A DNA stretch of 27,673 bases, from the NCBI GenBank assembly GCA_045534095.1, contig JAZSJA010000105.1, positions 1-27,673 of the forward strand, read 5' to 3'. This document shows positions 1-7,879 of the stretch, piece by piece (position 1 is the stretch's first letter; each line of letters begins with the position of its first letter). The position numbers and the translations under genes are program-made. This DNA comes from UMGS1279 sp045534095 (GTDB lineage: Bacteria; Bacillota; Clostridia; Oscillospirales; Acutalibacteraceae). The notes beneath the pieces are model-generated. The model did not search any database, was not told the DNA's origin, and saw only the letters and a list, made by a program, of their open reading frames with translations.

Positions 1-1
1 C

Positions 2-121
2 GTTTTAAGTTTAGACCTTACACATCCCCTTACTATGGTCGCCAACGTGGATAATGATGAAGAATTGTCAGCAAGCGTTTTACCGTACGAAACTGCCGCA
101 AAGGAAGTTATTAAAAATTAA
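2..121 (+). CDS. C-terminal end of an unknown protein (partial)
   Basis: An open frame enters from the left edge and ends at TAA 119-121, giving the last 39 residues of a protein (ending ETAAKEVIKN). It is followed directly by a strong hairpin terminator, which supports a real gene end. I do not recognise the family from this tail. No start, domain or motif is visible. Confidence 0.55.
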   Translation, partial: VLSLDLTHPLTMVANVDNDEELSASVLPYETAAKEVIKN

Positions 122-140
122 ATTTAGTTAAGAAATTAAA

Positions 141-182
141 AATAACTGCAATAAAATGATTTCACATTTTTATTGCAGTTAT
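141..182. terminator. Bidirectional rho-independent terminator
   Basis: A 16-base stem (AATAACTGCAATAAAA, 141-156) pairs with 167-182 around a short loop and is followed by a T-run (to about 187). A-rich sequence on the left gives a U-run on the other strand. It lies between the convergent unknown gene and htpG and can serve both. Confidence 0.85.
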
Positions 183-199
183 TTTTTGTTTTAATTTTA

Positions 200-2089
200 T
201 TATTTCAAAAGCTCACTTACAAGGTTGCAGAAAGCAAAGGGGTCATCAAGGGTAAGGCCTGCTGAGAGAAGAGCCTCTCCGTGTAAAATTTTAGCATACT
301 TTTTAGCTTTTTCGGGGTCGTCCTTATAGCAGGTGGCCATGGCTTTAAATGCTGAATGCTCGGGATTAAGCTCTAATACACGTTCTGCTTTGGGGTGATT
401 TTCACCCGGCATTTGTGCAAAATATTTTTCCATCTCTAAAGTAATTCCGCCCTTGGTGTTAAGATTTACGGCAAAATCTTTAAGACCGGGGGCAAGGGTG
501 ACCTCACTTACGGCACCTTCTAAGGAATCCTTAATAAATGTTAGCAGTTCTTCAGATTCTTTTGCCTTTTCTTCGGCTTTTTTGCGGTCATCTTCAGAAA
601 CAAGTCCGTTATCCTCATCCAAAACCGAAACAATTTTCTTTTCATTATAGGTCATAAGAGTTTTCATAACAAACTCGTCAACCTCGTCGGTGAGGCAAAG
701 GACGTCGTAACCTTTATCCCTTGCTAAGGTGGCGGAGGGAATGCCCTTTGCGGCAGAAAGATTATCGCCGCAGGAATAGTAAATGTTTTCCTGACCGTCT
801 GCCATATTTTCCATATAGGTTTTAAGGGTTATTAGTTTTTCTTCCTTGGCGGAGTAGAAAAGAAGCAGCTCTGAAAGAGAGTCCTTGTGCATACCAAAAT
901 CGCTTACAACACCGTATTTAATTTGAATACCAAAGGCCTTCCAGAAGGTAAGATACTTTTCAAAGTCCTTATCTAAAAGTCTTTTCAGTTCAGCCTTAAC
1001 CTTTTTCTCAATGTTTGTTGCAATGGCTTTAAGCTCGTGGCTTTGCTGGAGCATCTCGCGGGAGATGTTAAGGGAGAGGTCGTTGGTATCTACAATACCT
1101 TTAACAAAGCGGAAATGTTCGGGAAGTAAATCCTCGCAAGCCTCCATTATCATAACGCCGTTGGAATAAAGGGCAAGACCTTTTTTATATTCCTTGCTGA
1201 AATAATCATATGGGGTGTTTGAGGGGATAAACAGCATTGCCTTGAAGCTAACAAGTCCGTCGGCGTTTATACGAATAACCGAAACAGGGTCGGTATAGTC
1301 GTGGAATCTTTCTTTGTAAAAGGCAAAACATTCTTCCTCTTTTACCTCATTTTTAGCACGCTGCCAAATGGGCACCATACTGTTAATGGTTTCAATATCG
1401 GTGTAGGATTCGAAGGTTTTGTCATCACCCTCACCTACCTCGCGACGCTTTTCAACGGGGAGCTTAATGGGGTGGCGAATGTAATCGGAGTAGGTCTTTA
1501 TAAGATTTTTAAGACGGTATTCGCTTAAAAATTCGCTGTAGTTTTCGGTATCGGTGTCGGCTTTAAGGTGCATAATAACGTCAGTGCCGACTTTATCTTT
1601 TTCGGTTTCGGATATAGTGTAGCCATCAGCGCCCTCGCTTTTCCAAACGTGGGCAACGTCGTCCTTGTAGGAGCGGCTTACAACGGTAAGCTCATCGGCA
1701 ACCATAAATGCAGAATAAAAACCAACGCCAAACTGACCTATAATGTCATTCTCAAGACGGTCTTTTTTATCCATTTCCTCTTTGAATTTAAGGGAGCCAC
1801 TTTTGGCTATGGTGCCCAAGTTCTCCTCTAGCTCATCAGCGGTCATACCAAGACCATTGTCAGATACGGTGATGGTGCGAGCGTCTTTATCGAAGGTTAC
1901 TTTTATTTCGCCCATCTCTTTTTTGCTGCGAGCGGCTTGGTCGGTAAGAGAGATATAGTGAAGCTTATCGATAGCATCGCTTGCGTTAGAGAGAATTTCT
2001 CTTAAAAAAATCTCTTTATTGGTGTAAATTGAATTGATCATTAAATCCAAAAGGCGTTTCGACTCGGATTTAAATAACTTTTTTCTCAT
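200..2089 (-). CDS. htpG: Molecular chaperone HtpG (bacterial Hsp90)
   Basis: A cytosolic ATP-dependent chaperone of the Hsp90 family. The 629-residue length is typical of full-length bacterial HtpG. The N-terminal GHKL ATPase domain shows the helix REILSNASDAIDKL (about residues 30-43), the ATP-lid motif DNGLGM and the glycine loop GQFGVGFYSAF. The middle domain carries NISREMLQQ and the C-terminal dimerisation region follows. ATG at 2089 has AAAGGAAG just upstream. Its own promoter is at 2135-2163, reading left. No CIRCE-type inverted repeat is seen, so HrcA control is not evident. It is convergent with the partial gene on its left and appears monocistronic. Confidence 0.97.
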   Translation of the reverse strand: MRKKLFKSESKRLLDLMINSIYTNKEIFLREILSNASDAIDKLHYISLTDQAARSKKEMGEIKVTFDKDARTITVSDNGLGMTADELEENLGTIAKSGSLKFKEEMDKKDRLENDIIGQFGVGFYSAFMVADELTVVSRSYKDDVAHVWKSEGADGYTISETEKDKVGTDVIMHLKADTDTENYSEFLSEYRLKNLIKTYSDYIRHPIKLPVEKRREVGEGDDKTFESYTDIETINSMVPIWQRAKNEVKEEECFAFYKERFHDYTDPVSVIRINADGLVSFKAMLFIPSNTPYDYFSKEYKKGLALYSNGVMIMEACEDLLPEHFRFVKGIVDTNDLSLNISREMLQQSHELKAIATNIEKKVKAELKRLLDKDFEKYLTFWKAFGIQIKYGVVSDFGMHKDSLSELLLFYSAKEEKLITLKTYMENMADGQENIYYSCGDNLSAAKGIPSATLARDKGYDVLCLTDEVDEFVMKTLMTYNEKKIVSVLDEDNGLVSEDDRKKAEEKAKESEELLTFIKDSLEGAVSEVTLAPGLKDFAVNLNTKGGITLEMEKYFAQMPGENHPKAERVLELNPEHSAFKAMATCYKDDPEKAKKYAKILHGEALLSAGLTLDDPFAFCNLVSELLK

Positions 2090-2134
2090 TTTAATTCGCT
2101 TCCTTTAAATGATTATAAATATAGTTTATAAAGT

Positions 2135-2163
2135 ATAGTACCACAGATATAATGATTTTTCAA
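2135..2163 (-). promoter_or_regulatory. Promoter of htpG
   Basis: On the minus strand a -35 box TTGAAA (2158-2163) and a -10 box TACTAT (2135-2140) are separated by exactly 17 bases, about 45 bases upstream of the htpG start. This fits a vegetative sigma-A promoter. Confidence 0.7.
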
Positions 2164-2190
2164 TAACAAATTGTAAACAGTTTTTAGCAA

Positions 2191-2345
2191 ATGATAAATC
2201 CCCAAGGCATTAAGTTTAGAGATGCCGAAGCTTATGGATTTTCTATTTTAAAAATGACGGCAGAACCATTGAGGTAGAGTATTATTCTACCGTAAGACAG
2301 GCTTATTTTAAACAAGAATACCAATTCTCTGTACAGTTAGATTAG
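2191..2345 (+). pseudogene. Possible gene remnant (frameshifted coding-like fragment)
   Basis: The 380-base gap between htpG and the next gene (2090-2469) holds, besides two promoters, a stretch that reads like broken coding sequence. From ATG 2191 a 28-residue frame (beginning MINPQGIKFRDAEAYG) stops at 2275-2277. A second frame overlapping it reads KNDGRTIEVEYYSTVRQAY and on to TAG 2343-2345. One frameshift would join the two into a protein tail. No family is recognised and no ribosome binding site precedes it. It could be chance, because the stretch is short. Confidence 0.3.
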
Positions 2346-2383
2346 TGTTTTATATATTTTTTATAATTTTTCAATAATTTTTC

Positions 2384-2412
2384 TTGCATTTTTGATTGTT
2401 TTGTTGTACAAT
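2384..2412 (+). promoter_or_regulatory. Promoter of the phosphoribosyltransferase gene
   Basis: TTGCAT (2384-2389) and TACAAT (2407-2412) with a 17-base spacer lie about 58 bases upstream of the ATG at 2470. The ribosome binding site AAGGAGGAG is close to the start. Confidence 0.65.
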
Positions 2413-2469
2413 AATAACAGAATAAGGTGGAGATAATACTATCGTACCTATTAACAAGGAGGAGTTTTT

Positions 2470-3111
2470 ATGAACAACAACACTTACAAAATTCAGTCAA
2501 AAAGAAAGAATCTTTTTTTAAGGCTTACTAAGGGGCATTTTGCCACCAGTCACAGCCATATAAATTATTATATTGACGTTACAACTCAAAAAACCCGTCT
2601 TTCAGAGGCTAAAGCCGTTGCAGAGGAACTTGTTTCATACTATCAAAGCACTACAATTGTTGATACAATTCTTTGCTTGGACGGAACTCAGGTTATTGGT
2701 GCCTGCCTTGCAGATGAGCTTACCGAGGCAGGATTTTCAAATCTTAACGCTCACCAGACAATCTACGTTGTAACCCCCGAGCATACTTCAGGTAGCCAGC
2801 TTATATTCCGCGATAACACAATGCCAATGATAACCGGCAAAAACGTTCTTATTTTAGAGGCGTCTATTACCACCGGCTACACTGCAAAGGCGGCTGTAGA
2901 TGCAATAAAATATTATGGAGGTAACGTAAGCGGTATCGCAGCTATATTCACTACCACCAAAACTTGTGAGGGTTATCCTGTTCACGCTACCTTTGAAATG
3001 TCAGATTTACCCGACTATGCATCATACCCCTCTCACGAATGTCCAATGTGTAAAGAGGGCAAGAAAATAGAAGCATTGGTTAATAGCTTTGGATATTCAA
3101 AGTTGGGATAA
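2470..3111 (+). CDS. Phosphoribosyltransferase-family protein (PyrE-like)
   Basis: A 213-residue cytosolic protein of the type I phosphoribosyltransferase fold, most like orotate phosphoribosyltransferases. The PRPP-binding loop is VLILEASITTGYT at about residues 127-139. In most family members the second acidic residue is kept (ED), but here it is EA, so the substrate or even catalytic activity is uncertain. A C-terminal CPMC pair (Cys191, Cys194) precedes the last helix. The start at 2470 is fixed by AAGGAGGAG. It has its own promoter and a strong hairpin overlapping its stop codon. It does not sit beside pyrimidine genes, so pyrE is not assigned. Confidence 0.75.
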   Translation: MNNNTYKIQSKRKNLFLRLTKGHFATSHSHINYYIDVTTQKTRLSEAKAVAEELVSYYQSTTIVDTILCLDGTQVIGACLADELTEAGFSNLNAHQTIYVVTPEHTSGSQLIFRDNTMPMITGKNVLILEASITTGYTAKAAVDAIKYYGGNVSGIAAIFTTTKTCEGYPVHATFEMSDLPDYASYPSHECPMCKEGKKIEALVNSFGYSKLG

Positions 3112-3136
3112 GGTTGGTGTTATAGCCAACCTTATC
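3107..3136 (+). terminator. Hairpin overlapping the stop codon of the phosphoribosyltransferase gene
   Basis: GATAAGGTTGG (3107-3117) and CCAACCTTATC (3126-3136) form a perfect 11-base stem with an 8-base loop. The TAA stop lies inside the left arm. There is no T-run after it, so it may be an mRNA-end stabiliser or a weak terminator. The rest of the gap up to 3336 shows no gene. Confidence 0.5.
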
Positions 3137-3336
3137 GGAAGGCATAAATAGGGTTGCGTATACATATATTTATAGTAACCCATATTTGCGATGGCTAGCT
3201 TTTGCGTAAAATAAAACACAAATGAATTTTTGCTACTGTGTGCTAAAACTCCCTTGTTTTTTTGCAAATCTACCATAACCTATAGAGTGGAATGTGAATT
3301 CTATGTAAAAAAATAATAAAAATCACAAAAATTCTA

Positions 3337-3365
3337 TTGCAAAACGGGGAAAGATATAGTACAAT
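3337..3365 (+). promoter_or_regulatory. Promoter of pgi
   Basis: TTGCAA (3337-3342) and TACAAT (3360-3365) with a 17-base spacer, about 40 bases upstream of the pgi ATG at 3405. Confidence 0.7.
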
Positions 3366-3404
3366 AAATAAAACTCAGAAACGCACGAGGAGCAAACACG
3401 AATA

Positions 3405-4745
3405 ATGGCAATCTCATTTAACGAAAAATACGCAAAAGGATTTTTTTCTGCAAACGCACTTAAAGGTTTGGAGCCTCATGTAAAGGTTGCACACGAGCAG
3501 TTAGAAAACAAAACAGGTCTCGGAAGCGACTTTTTAGGTTGGATAAATCTTCCTTTTGATTATGATAAAGAGGAATTTGCCCGCATAAAAAAAGCGGCGG
3601 AGAAAATTCAAAAAGATAGTGATATTTTAATAGTTATAGGTATAGGCGGTTCTTACCTTGGCGCCCGTGCCGCTATTGAATTTTTAAAATCTCCCTACTA
3701 CAACAATTTAAGAGGAGATAAACCCGAAATCCATTTCGCAGGCAACAGCATAAGCGGATCTGCTTTGAATGATATGCTTAAAATCTGCGAGGGCAAACGA
3801 GTTTCGGTTAATATTATATCTAAATCCGGTACCACTACCGAGCCCGCTATTGCTTTCAGAGTATTTCGTGAATATTTGGAAAAGCAGTATGGTGAGGAAG
3901 AGGCGGCAAAACGCATTTATTGTACTACCGATAAAGCACGCGGAACCCTTAAAGCCTTGGCTGATGAAAAAGGTTATGAGTGCTTTGTTATTCCCGATAA
4001 TGTAGGCGGTCGTTTCTCGGTATTCACTGCAGTTGGACTTTTACCTATTGCCGTTTCGGGTGCAAATATTGATGCTTTAATGGCAGGTGCCGCTGAGGCC
4101 GCAAAAGAGTATAGCGTTTGCGACTTTGAAAAGAACGATTGCTATCGTTATGCCGCACTTCGCAACGCACTTTATCGCAAGGGTAAAGAAATTGAGCTTA
4201 TAGTTTCTTACGAACCACGTTTCGCATTGCTAGCCCAATGGTTTAAGCAGCTTTTTGGCGAGAGCGAGGGTAAGGATCATAAGGGTATTTTCCCATCATC
4301 CGCAATCTTTTCAACCGACCTACATTCAATGGGTCAGTATATTCAAGATGGACGAAGAATCCTTTTTGAAACGGTTGTAAATATTGCCGATTGTGGTAGC
4401 GATACCGTAATAAAAGAAGAAGCCGATGACGGCGACGGACTCAACTTCCTTGCCGGCAAAACCCTTTCTTACGTTAATCAAAAGGCATTTGAGGGCACTG
4501 TGTTGGCTCATAGCGACGGCGGAGTTCCCTGTTTTGTAATAGACGTTGAAAAGGCAGATGAAGAAAACTTAGGTAGACTTATCTACTTCTTCGAAAAGGC
4601 TTGTGCAATATCGGGCTACATTCAGGGTGTTAACCCATTTGATCAACCCGGTGTTGAAAGCTATAAAAAGAATATGTTTGCTTTGCTTGGTAAGCCCGGT
4701 TATGAAGTCGAAAAGGCTGAGCTTGAGGCAAGACTTGGCAAATAA
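3405..4745 (+). CDS. pgi: Glucose-6-phosphate isomerase
   Basis: Interconverts glucose-6-phosphate and fructose-6-phosphate in glycolysis. The 446-residue length is typical of the short bacterial/Firmicute form. Family motifs are all present: IGIGGSYLGARAA (about 78-90), the phosphate-binding SKSGTTTE (about 139-146), and QLFGESEGKDHKG (about 282-294), which holds the catalytic glutamate. The ATG at 3405 is preceded by GAGGAG and its own sigma-A promoter. A small P-loop gene follows after 52 bases with a 7-base hairpin in the gap (4757-4771), so the two are probably co-transcribed up to the terminator at 5231-5260. Confidence 0.97.
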   Translation: MAISFNEKYAKGFFSANALKGLEPHVKVAHEQLENKTGLGSDFLGWINLPFDYDKEEFARIKKAAEKIQKDSDILIVIGIGGSYLGARAAIEFLKSPYYNNLRGDKPEIHFAGNSISGSALNDMLKICEGKRVSVNIISKSGTTTEPAIAFRVFREYLEKQYGEEEAAKRIYCTTDKARGTLKALADEKGYECFVIPDNVGGRFSVFTAVGLLPIAVSGANIDALMAGAAEAAKEYSVCDFEKNDCYRYAALRNALYRKGKEIELIVSYEPRFALLAQWFKQLFGESEGKDHKGIFPSSAIFSTDLHSMGQYIQDGRRILFETVVNIADCGSDTVIKEEADDGDGLNFLAGKTLSYVNQKAFEGTVLAHSDGGVPCFVIDVEKADEENLGRLIYFFEKACAISGYIQGVNPFDQPGVESYKKNMFALLGKPGYEVEKAELEARLGK

Positions 4746-4797
4746 ACAAGGAAATTACCGTTTTAAACGGTTAAAAATATAAAGGAGTGAGCTAATA

Positions 4798-5214
4798 ATG
4801 ATTCAGCTTATTATTGGAAAAAAAGGTTCAGGTAAAACAAAAAAATTGATCGACTTGGTTAATGCTGCAACAGAGGCCAGCAAGGGTAACGTTGTTTGCG
4901 TTGAAAAAGGCGATACTTTAACCTTTAATATTACACATAAAGCCCGTTTGATCGATGCTGAGGCTTATGGCATCAGCGGTTATGGTGAGCTTTATGCCCT
5001 TCTTTGTGGCATTCAGTCTGCAAACCATGATGTTACCGATATCTTTGTAGATGCAACTCTCCGTCTTGGAAGCAGAGATTATGATGAGCTTGCAGCTTTT
5101 CTCGACAGACTTTCTGCAATAGCAGAGGATAGCAACACCAAGTTCACATTTACAATTTCTTGTGATGAGGCAGAGCTTCCTGCAAAAATCTTTGACATTG
5201 CTACAAAGCTTTAA
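4798..5214 (+). CDS. Small P-loop NTP-binding protein of unknown function
   Basis: A 138-residue protein starting with a Walker A motif, GKKGSGKT, at residues 7-14. A possible Walker B-like strand (DIFVDA) lies near the middle. No membrane segment or signal peptide is seen. Proteins like this occur beside glycolytic genes in Clostridia and are usually called ATPase or twitching-motility-like proteins without evidence; I assign no function. AAAGGAG (4781-4787) sets the ATG at 4798. It ends just before a strong terminator. Confidence 0.75.
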   Translation: MIQLIIGKKGSGKTKKLIDLVNAATEASKGNVVCVEKGDTLTFNITHKARLIDAEAYGISGYGELYALLCGIQSANHDVTDIFVDATLRLGSRDYDELAAFLDRLSAIAEDSNTKFTFTISCDEAELPAKIFDIATKL

Positions 5215-5230
5215 TTTATATTAGTTAAAA

Positions 5231-5260
5231 AAAAAAACAGCCCCAAAGGGCTGTTTTTTT
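5231..5260. terminator. Bidirectional rho-independent terminator
   Basis: A-run plus CAGCCC (5231-5243), loop CAAA, then GGGCTG plus T-run (5248-5260). The A-run and T-run let it work on both strands, for the P-loop gene (+) and phosphofructokinase (-). Confidence 0.93.
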
Positions 5261-5280
5261 TACTGTCGATTTGCAAGAAA

Positions 5281-6498
5281 TTAATCTAGTATGTTATCGA
5301 TTTTGTAATGAATCGGCAGACCATTTTTGGTTTTTAAGTTAAGCTCGCCTTGAATTAGGGGCAAGAAATAGGTAAGAGCATCATCAGTAACGTTGTTTTG
5401 CTCGGCATTTATCCATTCTCCGGGGAAGGCTTTTTCGTTGTTTGCAACCATCTCGGCAGGAACGGAATCTATAACTATGTTGTAAGGAGTGTCCGAAACA
5501 CGGCGGAAGGCCATCATTTTACCTGTTTCCCCATTAAGGGCGGCGGTAACTGCGGCAGAGCCGATTTTTTCTGCTTCGTCAATATCGGTGAGAGATGCTA
5601 TGTGAGAGGCGGCACGTTGCATAACGTTAAGCTCGACAGAACGCACCTTAACACCAAATTTGTTGGCAACAATTTTTTCAAGCTGTTTACCTACACCGGA
5701 AAGAGCAACGTGACCAAAGCCATCAGCCTGATGAACTTCGGCATCCCCAGGTGCGGATAGACTGATGCCCTCGGAAATGGCTACTATAACAGATTTAAAT
5801 TCCTTTAATTTTTCGCCTACGTCACTTAAAAAGCGGTCGAGGTTAAAATCACACTCGGGAAGATAAATAAGATGGGGTGCAGCCTCGCCGTTTGCGTGAA
5901 GCAAGCAACTTGATGCGGCAAGCCAACCTGCGTGACGACCCATAATCTCTACTATTGTAACCGATTTAAGATCGTAAACCGAACTATCTCTTGTGATTTC
6001 GTAAAGAGTGGTTGCAACGTATTTTGCAGCAGAACCAAAACCGGGGGTGTGGTCGGTTTCGCAAAGGTCGTTATCAATTGTTTTTGGAACGCCGATAACT
6101 CTAATATCTTTGTTTATTTTTTTAAAATATTTTGAAAGTTTGTTAGCGGTATCCATAGAATCGTTACCACCGATGTAGAAAAACGCCTTGATATCATGGC
6201 GGTCAAAACATTCGGTAATTGTTTTGTAAACCTCGGGGTCTTTGCTCTCGTCAGGGAGCTTGTAACGGCAAGAACCTAAAACGGTAGAGGGGGTCTGGCG
6301 CAAAAGCTCCATATCCTCCTCGGTGGGGATTGCGGTTTTTAAGTCCACAAGATTATCTTTGATAATTCCTTCAATTCCGTTTACAGAGCCGTAAACAGTG
6401 TTAATTTGCGGTGATTTCAAGGCTTCTTTAAAAACACCTAAAAGCGATGTGTTGATGGCGCTGGTAGGGCCGCCTGATTGAGCAATTGCAATATTCAT
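5281..6498 (-). CDS. 6-phosphofructokinase, probably PPi-dependent type
   Basis: Phosphorylates fructose-6-phosphate in glycolysis; a PfkA-superfamily protein of 405 residues. The donor-site signatures are GGNDS (about 110-114) and PKTIDND (about 138-144). The aspartate after the N and the lysine before TIDND are the residues that in this family mark pyrophosphate rather than ATP as donor. Asparagine in place of the first aspartate (usually GGDDS or GGDGS) is a variation. A longer reading from TTG at 6516 is possible, but AAAGGA lies inside that extension at the right distance from ATG 6498, so the ATG is the better start. An extended -10 promoter lies about 40 bases upstream. Confidence 0.88.
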   Translation of the reverse strand: MNIAIAQSGGPTSAINTSLLGVFKEALKSPQINTVYGSVNGIEGIIKDNLVDLKTAIPTEEDMELLRQTPSTVLGSCRYKLPDESKDPEVYKTITECFDRHDIKAFFYIGGNDSMDTANKLSKYFKKINKDIRVIGVPKTIDNDLCETDHTPGFGSAAKYVATTLYEITRDSSVYDLKSVTIVEIMGRHAGWLAASSCLLHANGEAAPHLIYLPECDFNLDRFLSDVGEKLKEFKSVIVAISEGISLSAPGDAEVHQADGFGHVALSGVGKQLEKIVANKFGVKVRSVELNVMQRAASHIASLTDIDEAEKIGSAAVTAALNGETGKMMAFRRVSDTPYNIVIDSVPAEMVANNEKAFPGEWINAEQNNVTDDALTYFLPLIQGELNLKTKNGLPIHYKIDNILD

Positions 6499-6536
6499 TT
6501 TACTTTTTCCTTTCAAAGTAAGTAGTTTGTTCTACT

Positions 6537-6545
6537 AGTATATCA
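6537..6545 (-). promoter_or_regulatory. Extended -10 promoter of the phosphofructokinase gene
   Basis: On the minus strand TGATATACT (TG at 6544-6545, TATACT at 6537-6542) forms an extended -10. No good -35 is seen. An inverted repeat GTTTGT/ACAAAC (6525-6530 and 6545-6550) brackets it and could be an operator or leader hairpin. Confidence 0.45.
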
Positions 6546-6601
6546 CAAACTTTTTCGTTTTTCTACCTATTTTATTATAGTTTTTATTTTTGTTATCTAC
6601 A

Positions 6602-7831
6602 TTATTTTAATGCGTTGGTTAAAATAAGCCCAAGTGCGTTCAAAAAGGTTACCTTTTCTACCGTATTGGCTGAATATATAGGCAATTCTCCGATTTCCTT
6701 TTCATCAAGTAAAAAAACAACCTTTCCTATTATGTCACCACTTTTTATGGGGGCTTCGATATTTTTATTTAACTCTATGGTTTGGGTGATTTTATCCTGT
6801 TTCCCTTTTGGTAGCAGTAAATTTATGGCACCGCCATCGGAATCGGGGGATATGCTTTTTTGCATACCCTTTGAAATGGATATGCTTTTTAAATCTTTAA
6901 GGTCGGGGGAAAGGCTCAAAAATGACCAATTTGCAAATCCATAATCCAATAGTTTTTTTGCCCCTGTAAAGCGTTCGTTGCTGGTTTCTCCCCCCATAAC
7001 AATGGCTACAAGCTCCATACCGTCACGTTCGGCGGTGGCGGCTACACAGCATCCCGCTTTTGAGGTGGTACCTGTTTTAAGTCCCGTTGCCCCGCTATAA
7101 TATCGTACTAGTTTATTCGTGTTGGTGAGTTCACTCTTGCCGCCGCGTAGGGCATCCATCCAAACGGTGGAATATTTTTTTATAAGATTATGTTTTATTA
7201 GTGCAGAAGCCATTATAGCAACGTCGTTTGCCGTAGTTAAATGCCCCTCTTCGTCTAGTCCACAAGCGTTTTTAAAGGTGGTGTTTTTCATACCCAGCTC
7301 CTTTGCCCGTTCGTTCATAAGACTTACAAAAGCCTCCTCGCTACCCGAAACGGCCTCTGCCAGGGCAACTGTGGCATCGTTAGCACTAGCAATTACCGAA
7401 GCTCTGAGCAGTTCGTCCACCGTCATTTCTTCCCCAACTTCAAGCCAGATTTGTGAGCCTCCCATACTAGCGGCGTGATCGCTTGCCGTAACCTTAGTAC
7501 CTAGGGTTAAAACCTCGTTTTCTATTGCTTCCATAACAATAAGCAAGGTCATTATTTTGGTTATCGATGCAGGAGCAACACGTTCATTTGAATTACTTTC
7601 ATAGAGCATTTTGCCGGTGCGAGGTTCCATCAGGCAGTAGCTTTTCGCCTTTATGTTAAGGGCTGTATCTACCGTTGCGGCAGCGGGTATTGGGGGAATG
7701 TCGGTTAGCAAATCATCGTTTAAAAACTCGGTTGCAACCTCGCCGCTTGCTACAAAAAATCCGCAAAAAAGCGGTACTAATGACATAGTTATTGCCGTTA
7801 ATACCGCTAAAATTTTATTATACTTTTTCAT
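6602..7831 (-). CDS. D-alanyl-D-alanine carboxypeptidase (PBP5/DacF family)
   Basis: Trims the terminal D-Ala from peptidoglycan stem peptides outside the membrane. Residues 1-30 form a signal peptide (MKKYNK then a hydrophobic stretch). The peptidase S11 motifs are in order: SITK (about 89-92, nucleophile serine), SAN (about 149-151) and KTG (about 252-254). A PBP5-type C-terminal beta domain follows, and the last residues (LNALGLILTNALK) look like a weak amphipathic membrane anchor. The frame extends to GTG 7840, but that GTG is part of the GGGAGGTG ribosome binding site, so ATG 7831 is chosen (409 residues). It starts 48 bases after the LUD gene and may be co-transcribed with it. A hairpin masks its ribosome binding site. 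Confidence 0.93.
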   Translation of the reverse strand: MKKYNKILAVLTAITMSLVPLFCGFFVASGEVATEFLNDDLLTDIPPIPAAATVDTALNIKAKSYCLMEPRTGKMLYESNSNERVAPASITKIMTLLIVMEAIENEVLTLGTKVTASDHAASMGGSQIWLEVGEEMTVDELLRASVIASANDATVALAEAVSGSEEAFVSLMNERAKELGMKNTTFKNACGLDEEGHLTTANDVAIMASALIKHNLIKKYSTVWMDALRGGKSELTNTNKLVRYYSGATGLKTGTTSKAGCCVAATAERDGMELVAIVMGGETSNERFTGAKKLLDYGFANWSFLSLSPDLKDLKSISISKGMQKSISPDSDGGAINLLLPKGKQDKITQTIELNKNIEAPIKSGDIIGKVVFLLDEKEIGELPIYSANTVEKVTFLNALGLILTNALK

Positions 7832-7837
7832 CAAAAG

Positions 7838-7873
7838 CACCTCCCATATATTACTAAAATATATGTGTAGGTG
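7838..7873 (-). promoter_or_regulatory. Hairpin masking the ribosome binding site of the carboxypeptidase gene
   Basis: In the 48-base gap, CACCT and downstream bases pair with the GGGAGGTG ribosome binding site. The stem is about 14 pairs, with one mismatch and one bulge, closed by a TTAGT loop. It could limit translation or link it to translation of the upstream LUD gene. Confidence 0.45.
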
Positions 7874-7879
7874 TTTTGT

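Noticed and set aside
3137..3300. Small gene or regulatory RNA in the gap before pgi
   Set aside because: Only short open frames without ribosome binding sites and an imperfect GGGTT/AACCC hairpin are seen; nothing that can be supported.
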